The translations under genes were made by a program, and so were the position numbers. This document shows positions 26,059 to 33,285 of a stretch of 34,386 bases of DNA, one piece after another; positions within the stretch are counted from its first letter, which is position 1, and every line of letters starts with the position of its first letter. The notes under the pieces were generated by a model. It ran no database searches and was not told where the DNA came from. It saw nothing but the letters and a program-made list of their open reading frames with translations. Origin of the DNA: Alphaproteobacteria bacterium (GTDB lineage: Bacteria; Pseudomonadota; Alphaproteobacteria; Rhizobiales; Rhizobiaceae); NCBI GenBank assembly GCA_016861165.1, contig BOKV01000032.1, positions 1 to 34,386 on the forward strand. The letters are read 5' to 3'.

Positions 26059-27383
26059 TGGCGCAGCCGGCTGCAGACAGCCCCAGCGACGACCGCCAGG
26101 TGCTGCGGCGGGTACGCCTGCACGATTCGACGCTTGCGCGGCCGACGGCAGTTCATGACAGCGAGGGCTTCGGCCTCTACGACCTCGCCATCGCCGGCGG
26201 GCGCATCGCGGCGATCACGCCATCGGCGCCGGATTGCCCCGGCGGCAGCGGCGACCTCGGCGGGCGCATCGTCCTGCCCTGCTTCATCGACTGCCACACC
26301 CATCTCGACAAGGGCCACATCTGGGCGCGCCGGCCCAATCCGGACGGCTCGTTCGCCGGGGCGCTGGAGAGTGTGGCCGCCGACCGCGAGGCATTGTGGA
26401 CGGCGGCCGATGTCGAGGCGCGCATGGAGTTCGCGCTCAGATGCGCCTATGCGCACGGTACCCGGGCGATCCGCACCCATCTCGATTCGGCGCCCCCGCA
26501 GGACGCCGTCTCCTGGCCCGTCTTCGAGAAGATGCGCGCGCGCTGGGCCGGCCGCATCGAACTGCAGGCGGTGTGCCTCATCGGCATCGACAAGGTGCGC
26601 GAGGAAGATGCGTTCGCCGCGCTGGTGGCGCGGGTCAGGGCCGCCGGCGGCGTGCTCGGCGCGGTCACCTTCATGGAACCCGATATCGTCGAACTCCTCG
26701 ACCGGGTGTTCGCCGCCGCCATCGACAATGATCTCGAGCTCGACTTCCACGTCGACGAGACGCTGGAGCCCGGCGCCGTCTCGCTGCGGCTGATCGCCGA
26801 GGCGGCGGCGCGCCATAGCTTCGAACGCGCCATCATGGCCGGCCATTGCTGCTCGCTGTCGAGCCAGGCCGACGACGATGCGCTGCACACGCTCGACCGC
26901 GTGGCGGCGACGCCGATCTCGGTCGTGTCGCTGCCGATGTGCAATCTCTACCTGCAGGACCGCCGGGCCGACGCGACGACGCCGCGCCGGCGCGGGGTGA
27001 CGCTGGTGCACGAGATGAAGGCACGCGGCGTCAATGTGTGCGTCGCCTCCGACAACACGCGCGACCCGTTCTACGCCTATGGCGACCTCGACATGCTCGA
27101 GGTCTACCGCATGGCGACACGCATCCTCCATCTCGACCATCCGGTCGGCGACTGGCCGCGGGCGGTGCTGGCCAATCCGGCCGCCGCCATGGGCCTCGGC
27201 CGCGGCCGCGGCCGGCTGGCGGTCGGCGAGGACGCCGACTTCATCCTGTTCAAGGGGCGCGGCTGGACCGAACTGCTGTCGCGGCCGGAAAGCGGCCGCA
27301 TCGTCTATCGCGGCGGCCGGCCGATCGAGGCAGCCCTGCCCGACTATGCCGAACTCGACCATCTGATGGAGCAGGCCACATGA
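26058..27383 (+). CDS. CodA-like cytosine-deaminase-family amidohydrolase, atypical substrate pocket
   Basis: 441 residues. The TIM-barrel metal site is complete: His80 and His82 (DCHTHLDKGH), His231 and Glu234 (FHVDETLEPG), His263 (AGHCCSLS) and Asp332 (ASDNTRDPFYAYGD); their spacing equals that of E. coli CodA (His214, Glu217, His246) within a residue or two. However, the CodA block VAFPQEG, whose Gln156 binds the cytosine ring, is replaced by AVCLIGIDKV (171-180). Deamination or hydrolysis of a related ring, such as a triazine, hydantoin-like or other cyclic amidine, is more likely than cytosine. The ATG overlaps the permease stop; the 3' end overlaps the next gene by four bases. Confidence 0.9.
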   Translation: MAQPAADSPSDDRQVLRRVRLHDSTLARPTAVHDSEGFGLYDLAIAGGRIAAITPSAPDCPGGSGDLGGRIVLPCFIDCHTHLDKGHIWARRPNPDGSFAGALESVAADREALWTAADVEARMEFALRCAYAHGTRAIRTHLDSAPPQDAVSWPVFEKMRARWAGRIELQAVCLIGIDKVREEDAFAALVARVRAAGGVLGAVTFMEPDIVELLDRVFAAAIDNDLELDFHVDETLEPGAVSLRLIAEAAARHSFERAIMAGHCCSLSSQADDDALHTLDRVAATPISVVSLPMCNLYLQDRRADATTPRRRGVTLVHEMKARGVNVCVASDNTRDPFYAYGDLDMLEVYRMATRILHLDHPVGDWPRAVLANPAAAMGLGRGRGRLAVGEDADFILFKGRGWTELLSRPESGRIVYRGGRPIEAALPDYAELDHLMEQAT

Positions 27384-28783
27384 ATCTCGACGCGCTGCGC
27401 GCCGACATCGACGGCATCAGGATCGAGGACCACCCGGCCATCGTCCGCCAGAAGAGTCGCGACTTCTACTGGTATTCGCCGGTGCTCAAGCAGCGCCTCG
27501 ACCATGTGGTCGGCGACCTGGTCGTCTCGCCGGCCAACGAGGAGGAGCTGATCCGCGTGCTGCGGGCCTGCTACCGGCACGGCGTGCCGGTCACACCGCG
27601 CGGCAGCGGCACCGGCAATTACGGCCAGGCCATGCCGCTGTCGGGCGGTGTCGTGCTGTCGCTCGCCGAGATGAGCGACATCCGCCAGATCCTGCCGGGC
27701 CGAGTGGTCTGCGGGCCCGGCGCCATCCTTGCCGACATCGACCGGGCGACGCGCGCCGATTCGGGCCAGGAGATGCGCATGCATCCGTCGACCTACAACA
27801 CGGCGACGATTGGCGGGTTCATCGCCGGCGGCTCGGGCGGGGTGGGCTCGATCCGCTGGGGCGGCCTGCGCGGCCTCGGCAACGTGCTGCGGCTGCGGGT
27901 GGTCACCATGGAGGAGGAGCCACGCATTCTCGAACTGACCGGCGAGGACCTGCACAAGGTGACGCACGCCTACGGCACCAACGGCATCATCTCGGAAGTC
28001 GAGATACCGCTCACCGCCGCCTATGAGTGGGTCGACGTGATCGTCGCCTTCGACGATTTCATGGACGGCGCCCGTTTTGCCAATGCGCTGGCGCGCGAGG
28101 ACGGCATCCTGACCAAGCTCGCCACCGTGGTGGCGGCGCCGGCGCCGCACGACTATTTCAAGCGCCACCAGAAGTTCCTGGCCGCCGGCGACAATGTCGT
28201 CATCGTCATGGTGGCCGCCCACGCGCTCGGCCCCTTCCTGACCTTTGCCGCCCAGTATGACGGGCGGACCGTCTTCAATGCCGCGCAAATGAGCGCGGAA
28301 GAACTGAAGGGCATCCCGCCCGCCTTCGAACTGACCTGGAACCACACCACCCTGCGCGGGCTGCGGGTCGACCCCAACATCACCTATCTGCAGGTCCACT
28401 ATCCCTTCCCGCGTCATCTCGAACTGGTCGAGACACTGAACCGACGCTTCGAGGGCGAGGTGATCGGCCACCTCGAATTCATCCGCTTCGACGGCAATGT
28501 GATCTGCTCGGGCCTGCCGCTGGTGCGCTTCACCACCGAGCAGCGGCTCGACGAGATCATCGCCGCCTTCGAGGAGACCGGCGCGCCGATCTTCAACCCG
28601 CACCGCTACACACTGGAAGAGGGCGGCATGAAACAAACGAACGCCGCGCAGCTCGAATTCAAGCGCCAGACCGACCCGCGCGGCCTGCTCAACCCGGGCA
28701 AGATGGTCGCCTGGGACGACCCCGGCTACGACCTCAACAGCGGCCGCCTGTGGCTGTTCAAGGGGCTGCAGAAGGCAGGCTGA
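27380..28783 (+). CDS. FAD-binding oxidase/dehydrogenase (PCMH / VAO type)
   Basis: 467 residues from ATG 27380 overlapping the deaminase stop. The FAD-binding PCMH domain is clear: VVSPANEEELIRVLRACYRHGVPVTPRGSG, then YNTATIGGFIAGGSGGVGSIRWGG and YGTNGIISEVEIPL. The C-terminus has NPHRYTLEEGGM and DPRGLLNPGKM, as in D-lactate/glycolate-type and 4-cresol-type oxidases. No covalent-flavin histidine is obvious. It probably oxidises an intermediate of the pathway (hydroxy acid, amine or ring). It is translationally coupled to the deaminase and followed after two bases by a flavoprotein gene. Confidence 0.9.
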   Translation: MNLDALRADIDGIRIEDHPAIVRQKSRDFYWYSPVLKQRLDHVVGDLVVSPANEEELIRVLRACYRHGVPVTPRGSGTGNYGQAMPLSGGVVLSLAEMSDIRQILPGRVVCGPGAILADIDRATRADSGQEMRMHPSTYNTATIGGFIAGGSGGVGSIRWGGLRGLGNVLRLRVVTMEEEPRILELTGEDLHKVTHAYGTNGIISEVEIPLTAAYEWVDVIVAFDDFMDGARFANALAREDGILTKLATVVAAPAPHDYFKRHQKFLAAGDNVVIVMVAAHALGPFLTFAAQYDGRTVFNAAQMSAEELKGIPPAFELTWNHTTLRGLRVDPNITYLQVHYPFPRHLELVETLNRRFEGEVIGHLEFIRFDGNVICSGLPLVRFTTEQRLDEIIAAFEETGAPIFNPHRYTLEEGGMKQTNAAQLEFKRQTDPRGLLNPGKMVAWDDPGYDLNSGRLWLFKGLQKAG

Positions 28784-28785
28784 CG

Positions 28786-29367
28786 ATGCGCATCATGGTG
28801 CTCTACGCCCACCCGGTCGAGCAGAGCTACAACGGCGCGCTGCACCGGCTCGTCGTCGACGAGCTGACCAGGAGCGGCCACGACGTCGACGACTGCGACC
28901 TTTACGCGGAGGGGTTCAAGCCGTGCCTGACGCGCGAGGAACGCCTCGCCTATCACGACGTCGACGCCAATCTCGGCCCGGTCGAGGACTATGTGCGGCG
29001 GCTCAGGGCGGCCGAGGCGCTGGTGATGTCCTATCCGGTGTGGAATTTCGGCTATCCGGCCATCCTCAAGGGCTTCTTCGACCGGGTGTTCCTGCCGGGT
29101 GTCTCGTTCAACCTGGTCGACGGCAAGGTCAGGCCCTGCCTGCACAACATCACCAAGGTCGGCGTCGTGACCACCTATGGCGGCTCGCGCCTGCGCGCCT
29201 TTCTGGTCGGTGACCCGCCGCGCAAATCGGTCACGCGGGTGCTGCGCGCCATCGTCCGGCCGGGTGCCTCCTTCACCTATCTTGCCCATTACGACATGAA
29301 CCGCTCGACCGACGAAAGCCGCGCGCGCTTCAGCCGGCGGGTCGCCGCGGCGATGGCCCGGTTCTGA
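28786..29367 (+). CDS. NAD(P)H quinone-oxidoreductase-like flavoprotein
   Basis: 193 residues from ATG 28786, two bases after the oxidase stop. The flavodoxin-2 fold is shown by MRIMVLYAHPVEQSYNGAL and the FMN/FAD-binding SYPVWNFGYPAILKGFFDRVF, followed by TTYGG. Members are KefF/MdaB/NQO-type reductases that transfer hydride from NAD(P)H to quinones or azo and nitro compounds. The position suggests that it recycles electrons for the neighbouring FAD oxidase or protects against quinone products. A 78-base gap without recognised signal separates it from DUF190. Confidence 0.9.
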   Translation: MRIMVLYAHPVEQSYNGALHRLVVDELTRSGHDVDDCDLYAEGFKPCLTREERLAYHDVDANLGPVEDYVRRLRAAEALVMSYPVWNFGYPAILKGFFDRVFLPGVSFNLVDGKVRPCLHNITKVGVVTTYGGSRLRAFLVGDPPRKSVTRVLRAIVRPGASFTYLAHYDMNRSTDESRARFSRRVAAAMARF

Positions 29368-29445
29368 GCAGGGAGGCCGCGGCCCTTCCGTCCGGCCGGC
29401 CTTGATGCGACACTGCGCCGGGCACCGAAGCAACGGAAAAATCGC

Positions 29446-29793
29446 ATGCACATCCCCGAACAGGCAGCACTGCTGCGCATCTTCATCGGCGAGGCCGACC
29501 AGGCCAATGGCCGGCCGGTCTACGAGGACATCGTCCTGAAGGCGCGCGAGGCGCACCTGGCCGGCGCCACCGTGCTGCGCGGACCGATGGGGTTCGGCCG
29601 ATCAAGCCGGCTGCACACCGCCAAGATCCTGCGCCTGTCGGCCGACCTGCCGATCGTCATCGAGATCGTCGACGCCGAGGACAAGATCCGTGCCTTCCTG
29701 CCGACGCTCAACGCCTACCCCTCCAGTTGCCTCATCACGCTGGAGAAGGTGACGGTGCTGCGCTATGGCGGCGGCGACCGTGGCGACGGCTGA
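29446..29793 (+). CDS. DUF190 protein (PII-like, CrcB-associated)
   Basis: 115 residues. Family features are ALLRIFIGEADQ (8-19), PVYEDIVLKAREAHLAGATVLRGPMGFG and LPIVIEIVDAEDKI, giving a ferredoxin-like PII-type fold. DUF190 genes are commonly found next to crcB. Their role is unproven; regulation of the fluoride channel is an inference from this association. The ATG has a GGAAAAA purine stretch upstream. It is followed after 24 bases by the first crcB. Confidence 0.93.
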   Translation: MHIPEQAALLRIFIGEADQANGRPVYEDIVLKAREAHLAGATVLRGPMGFGRSSRLHTAKILRLSADLPIVIEIVDAEDKIRAFLPTLNAYPSSCLITLEKVTVLRYGGGDRGDG

Positions 29794-29817
29794 GCCGGCT
29801 GCCGGGAGGCCGCGACC

Positions 29818-30213
29818 ATGAGCCCGCTCACCGCCTCTGCGCTGGTGATGGCCGGCGGCTTCGGCGGCGGCGTCACCCGCTTCTTCCTGTCCGGCGTTGT
29901 CGCCAACCGGTTCGGCGAGACGTTTCCGTGGGGTACGCTCGTCGTCAATGTCAGCGGCTGCCTGCTGATCGGGCTGCTCGCCGGGCTGGCGCGCAGCGTG
30001 GGCGGCGTCCTTGCCGAGGAATGGTTCACCCACCTGCTGTTGACCGGCTTCTGCGGCGGCTACACCACGGTCTCCTCGTTCAGCGTGCAGACGCTCTATC
30101 TCGCCCTCGATGGCGGGAACCGGCTGGCCGTGCTCAACGTCGCCGGATCGGTGGTGCTGTGTCTGGCCGCCGTCGCCATCGGCTTTGTGGCGGCGACCGG
30201 GGCCGGCGGATGA
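29818..30213 (+). CDS. crcB: Fluoride channel CrcB/FluC, subunit 1
   Basis: 131 residues with four membrane helices, the normal size. Conserved features are GGGVTRF (Arg21), NVSGC (Asn44) and LTGFCGGYTTVSSFS (75-89). CrcB forms antiparallel dimers that let fluoride leak out of the cytoplasm down its gradient. The pore phenylalanine pair, normally TTFSxF, reads TTVSSF: the first Phe is Val85 and the second is kept as Phe88. The second crcB begins 10 bases downstream, so a heterodimer is expected. No fluoride riboswitch was recognised upstream. Confidence 0.93.
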   Translation: MSPLTASALVMAGGFGGGVTRFFLSGVVANRFGETFPWGTLVVNVSGCLLIGLLAGLARSVGGVLAEEWFTHLLLTGFCGGYTTVSSFSVQTLYLALDGGNRLAVLNVAGSVVLCLAAVAIGFVAATGAGG

Positions 30214-30223
30214 GGGCCGGGCG

Positions 30224-30625
30224 ATGGCGCTGACGCAGTCGACAAGGCTCTATCTCGCCGTGGGCGCCGGGGCCGCGCTCGGCGCGCTGGCGCGCCACCT
30301 CGCCGCGCTCATGCTCGGCACCGCCGGCGGGCTGCCGCTGGCGACCGCGCTCGTCAACGTCGTCGGCTCGTTCGTCATCGCCTTCTTCGCCATCGCCACC
30401 GGCCCGGACGGGCGGCTCATCGTGCGGCCGGCGTGGCGCCAGTTCGTCACCACCGGCTTCTGCGGCGGCCTGACCACCTTCTCGGTGCTTAGCCTGGAGA
30501 CACTGCTCCTCGCCGTCGAGCGGCGCCCGCTCGCCGCCATCCTCTTCGTCGCCGGCGTCATCGCGCTGTCGCTGGCCGCGGCCTGGGCGGGCTACGGGCT
30601 TGCCATGCGCTACAACAGGGGCTAA
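30224..30625 (+). CDS. crcB: Fluoride channel CrcB/FluC, subunit 2
   Basis: 133 residues with four membrane helices. The start ATG at 30224 gives the normal CrcB N-terminus; the frame extends further back into crcB 1 without similarity. Conserved features are GALARHL (Arg24), LVNVVGSF (Asn45) and TTGFCGGLTTFSVLS (76-90). In the pore phenylalanine pair the first is kept (Phe86) but the second is Leu89, the opposite pattern to subunit 1. The two proteins are clearly diverged paralogues rather than a recent duplication. A 20-base gap leads to the Fe-alcohol dehydrogenase gene. Confidence 0.93.
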   Translation: MALTQSTRLYLAVGAGAALGALARHLAALMLGTAGGLPLATALVNVVGSFVIAFFAIATGPDGRLIVRPAWRQFVTTGFCGGLTTFSVLSLETLLLAVERRPLAAILFVAGVIALSLAAAWAGYGLAMRYNRG

Positions 30626-30645
30626 CCGGCGCACGGGAGAAAGCC

Positions 30646-31803
30646 ATGACCCCGTTCACCTTCAACACCGCGCCGAGCATCCGGTTCGGCGCCGGCACCC
30701 TCGGCAACCTTGGCGAGGTCGCCGCCGCGCGCATCGGCCGCCGCGTCCTGCTGGTCACCGATGGAGGCATGGTTGCGACCGGGATCGTCGAGCGGGCGCT
30801 CGCCATTCTTGAAAGCGCCGGCGTCGCGGCATCGGTGTTCGCCGAGGTCGAGGCCGACCCGCCCGAGCGGGTGGTGCTGGCCGCGGTCGCCGCGGCGGGC
30901 CGGGCAGCGGCAGACGGCGTGATCGGGCTCGGCGGCGGCTCCTCGCTCGACACTGCCAAGCTGGTGGCGCTGCTCGCGCCTGGGACCGAAACGCTCGGCG
31001 ACGTCTATGGCGTCGGCAAGGCCAGGGGGCCGCGCCTGCCGCTCGCCCTGGTGCCGACGACGGCTGGCACCGGTTCGGAGGTGACGCCGATCGCCATCGT
31101 GACCACGGCCGGCAACGAGAAGATGGGCGTGGTCTCGCCGGTCATCCTTCCCGATGTGGCGCTGCTCGACCCCGAACTGACGCTCGGCTTGCCGGCGCAT
31201 GTGACCGCGGCGACCGGCATCGACGCCATGGTGCATGCCATCGAGGCCTATGCCTCGGCCAGCCCCAACAACAACCCGATCTCGCGCCATCTCGCGGTGC
31301 AGGCGCTGACGCTGATGGGCGCATCGCTGGAGAAGGCCGTTCACACGGGTTCGGACATGGCGGCCCGCTCCGACATGCTGCTCGGCTCGATGCTGGCGGG
31401 CCAGGCATTCGCCAACTCGCCGGTCGCGGCCGTGCATGCGCTCGCCTATCCGATCGGCGGCCATTTCCACATCCCGCACGGCCTGTCGAACGCGCTGGTG
31501 CTGCCGCATGTGCTGCGCTTCAACACCAAGGTGGCGCCCCAACCTTATGCCGAACTGGCTCCGCACGCCTTTCCCGGGCTGGCGCGGCTCGAGGGCCAGG
31601 CCCGCGCCGAGGCATTCTGCGAGGCGCTGGCCGACCTGTCGCGACGCTGCGGCCTGCAGCAGCGGCTGCGGGAGATGGCTATCCCGCAGGACATCCTGCC
31701 CAAACTCGCCCGCGACGCGATGAACCAGACGCGGCTGCTGGTCAACAACCCGCGCCAGCTGACCGAGGCCGACGCGCTGGCGATCTACCGGGCGGCGTGG
31801 TAA
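30646..31803 (+). CDS. Iron-containing alcohol dehydrogenase
   Basis: 385 residues, the usual size. The NAD-binding GLGGGSSLDTAK (94-105) and PTTAGTGSEVTP (137-148) blocks are intact, as are the four metal ligands Asp193, His197 (ATGIDAMVHAIEAY), His264 and His278 (HALAYPIGGHFHIPHGL). It reduces an aldehyde or ketone, or oxidises an alcohol, with NAD(P)H in the cytoplasm. GGGAGA precedes the ATG. It is 20 bases after crcB 2 and 35 bases before the SDR gene. Substrate unknown. Confidence 0.93.
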   Translation: MTPFTFNTAPSIRFGAGTLGNLGEVAAARIGRRVLLVTDGGMVATGIVERALAILESAGVAASVFAEVEADPPERVVLAAVAAAGRAAADGVIGLGGGSSLDTAKLVALLAPGTETLGDVYGVGKARGPRLPLALVPTTAGTGSEVTPIAIVTTAGNEKMGVVSPVILPDVALLDPELTLGLPAHVTAATGIDAMVHAIEAYASASPNNNPISRHLAVQALTLMGASLEKAVHTGSDMAARSDMLLGSMLAGQAFANSPVAAVHALAYPIGGHFHIPHGLSNALVLPHVLRFNTKVAPQPYAELAPHAFPGLARLEGQARAEAFCEALADLSRRCGLQQRLREMAIPQDILPKLARDAMNQTRLLVNNPRQLTEADALAIYRAAW

Positions 31804-31838
31804 CCGGGCAAAAGTACCAGTACGAGGAGACCACCAAC

Positions 31839-32606
31839 GTGGATGTCGCGACATTTCACGACCTGAATGACGCCTCCGTGTTCATTTCCGGCGGCGGTTC
31901 CGGCATCGGCCGCAACCTGACCGCCGGCTTCCTGCGCCAGGGCGCCAGGGTCGCCTTCTGCCAGCGCTCCGATGCCACCGCGCTGTGCGACGAACTGGAG
32001 CAGCAACTCGGCCGCCGGCCGCTATTCTACAGGTGCGACGTGACCGACATCGCCGCCTACCAGCGGGTGCTGGCAGAGGCGGCGGCGGCGCAGGGGCCTG
32101 TCAGCGTTCTGGTCAACAACGCCGCCTGGGACAACCGGCACCCGCTCGATCCGTTCACCGTCGCCGACTGGGACCACATGCAGGCGGTCAACCTGCGCCA
32201 CCATTTCTTCGCCGCCCAGGCGGTGGCGCCGGGCATGAAGGCCGCCGGGCGCGGCACCATCATCAACTATTCGTCGATCTCCTACATGATGGGCAATGGC
32301 GGCTATTCTGCCTACACCGCCGCCAAGGCCGGCATCACCGGGCTCACCCGCAGCCTGGCGCGCGAGCTGGGGCCGTTCGGCATCCGCGTCAACGCGTTGA
32401 TGCCGGGCTGGGTGCTGACCGAGCGCCAGCGCACGGAATGGGTCACCGAGGAGGGGCTGAAGACGCATCTGGCCCGCCAGTGCCTGCCGGTCGAGATCGA
32501 GTCCGAGGACATGGTGGCACCGACCCTGTTCCTGGCTTCCGCCGCCTCGACGGTGATCACCGGACAGGCGCTGGTGGTCGACGCCGGCGTGGTGGTGACG
32601 GGCTGA
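31839..32606 (+). CDS. Short-chain dehydrogenase/reductase (SDR)
   Basis: 255 residues from a GTG at 31839, chosen because AGGAGA lies eight bases upstream; the open frame begins at 31797 inside the previous gene. Classical SDR motifs: GGGSGIGRN (18-26), NNAA (93-96), catalytic Ser146 (NYSSIS) and Tyr159-x3-Lys163 (YSAYTAAK), and GWVLTERQ near the C-terminus. It uses NAD(P)H on a sugar, polyol or hydroxy acid. As last gene of the co-directional run it converges on rirA with a 45-base gap holding two small dyads. Confidence 0.93.
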   Translation: MDVATFHDLNDASVFISGGGSGIGRNLTAGFLRQGARVAFCQRSDATALCDELEQQLGRRPLFYRCDVTDIAAYQRVLAEAAAAQGPVSVLVNNAAWDNRHPLDPFTVADWDHMQAVNLRHHFFAAQAVAPGMKAAGRGTIINYSSISYMMGNGGYSAYTAAKAGITGLTRSLARELGPFGIRVNALMPGWVLTERQRTEWVTEEGLKTHLARQCLPVEIESEDMVAPTLFLASAASTVITGQALVVDAGVVVTG

Positions 32607-32607
32607 A

Positions 32608-32637
32608 GGCCTCGCCGGCCATTCGGCCTCGCTGGCC
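32608..32637. terminator. Tandem dyads in the convergent SDR/rirA gap
   Basis: GGCCTCGCCGGCC (32608-32620) and GGCCTCGCTGGCC (32625-32637) differ at one base and each can fold (GGCC pairs with GGCC). A T-rich run (TCTTCTTT, about 32646-32653) follows on the plus strand. A weak bidirectional terminator is the most likely role. Confidence 0.35.
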
Positions 32638-32651
32638 GGATCGGGTCTTCT

Positions 32652-33110
32652 TTAATGGGCGCCTGGCGCGCCATGGACCTGTTCGAGGCTGAGCACGGCG
32701 GCAAGATCGGGGCGCGAGGCGACCAGATCGGCTATGTTGCGCTCGGCCAGCACCGTGAAGAAGGCGTTGAGCGCGTCGCGCAGGACGGAGTTGAGCCCGC
32801 AATGGTCGATCAGCGGACAGTCGGCATGCTCGTCCTCGAAGCATTCGGCCATGGCGAAGCTGCCTTCGGTCACCTTGACCACGTCTAGGATCGATATTTG
32901 GCCAGCCGGCCGCGCCAAGGCGATGCCGCCGCTGCGGCCGCGCGTCGTGGTGATCAGTCCGTATTCGACCAGCGGCTGCAGGACCTTGAACAGGAACGCT
33001 TCCGACAGGCCGTAGGCCCTGGCGATGTCGGGAATGCGGCTGCGCCCGGGGTTGGCCCCGCAGTACATCAGGATGCGCAGCGCGTAATTGGTCTGGCGCG
33101 TGAGCCGCAT
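32652..33110 (-). CDS. rirA: Iron-responsive Rrf2-family regulator RirA
   Basis: 152 residues. MRLTRQTNYALRILMYC at the N-terminus, winged-helix residues RIPDIARAYGLSEAFLFKVLQPL and GRSGGIALARPA, DVVKVTEGSFAMAECF and CGLNSVLRDALNAFF all match rhizobial RirA closely. Cys90, Cys98 and Cys104 are the iron-sulfur ligands and sit one position before the known RirA numbering. RirA with its cluster represses iron-uptake genes. The start at 33110 is chosen because GGGGAGCG lies just upstream; four further codons are possible. The preceding 175 bases contain a weak promoter with a dyad. Confidence 0.95.
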   Translation of the reverse strand: MRLTRQTNYALRILMYCGANPGRSRIPDIARAYGLSEAFLFKVLQPLVEYGLITTTRGRSGGIALARPAGQISILDVVKVTEGSFAMAECFEDEHADCPLIDHCGLNSVLRDALNAFFTVLAERNIADLVASRPDLAAVLSLEQVHGAPGAH

Positions 33111-33155
33111 GGCGCTCCCCACTTTGGAGCCGCCCTTGGATGGGGCGGCCGCTTC

Positions 33156-33183
33156 CTTCTAACAGAAGCGCCGTTTGCGGCAA
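33156..33183 (-). promoter_or_regulatory. Possible rirA promoter with dyad over the -10
   Basis: On the minus strand TTGCCG (33183-33178) is followed after 16 bases by TAGAAG (33161-33156). A five-base inverted repeat CTTCT-AAC-AGAAG (33156-33168) covers the -10. It is about 45 bases before the start codon. It does not match an iron-responsive operator that I recognise. Confidence 0.3.
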
Positions 33184-33285
33184 GATGAAATGGAGCGCCG
33201 TCCTCCTGTTTTGCCCTGGCCTGCCGATCGCGCCGACAAGCTGGCGGCGGGCGGCCCGGCGCCGCCGCCGTTGCCTCCGGTCGGT

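Noticed and set aside
29368..29445. Fluoride riboswitch upstream of DUF190-crcB
   Set aside because: I could not match the crcB-motif pairing or its conserved bases in these 78 bases; a covariance-model search would settle it.
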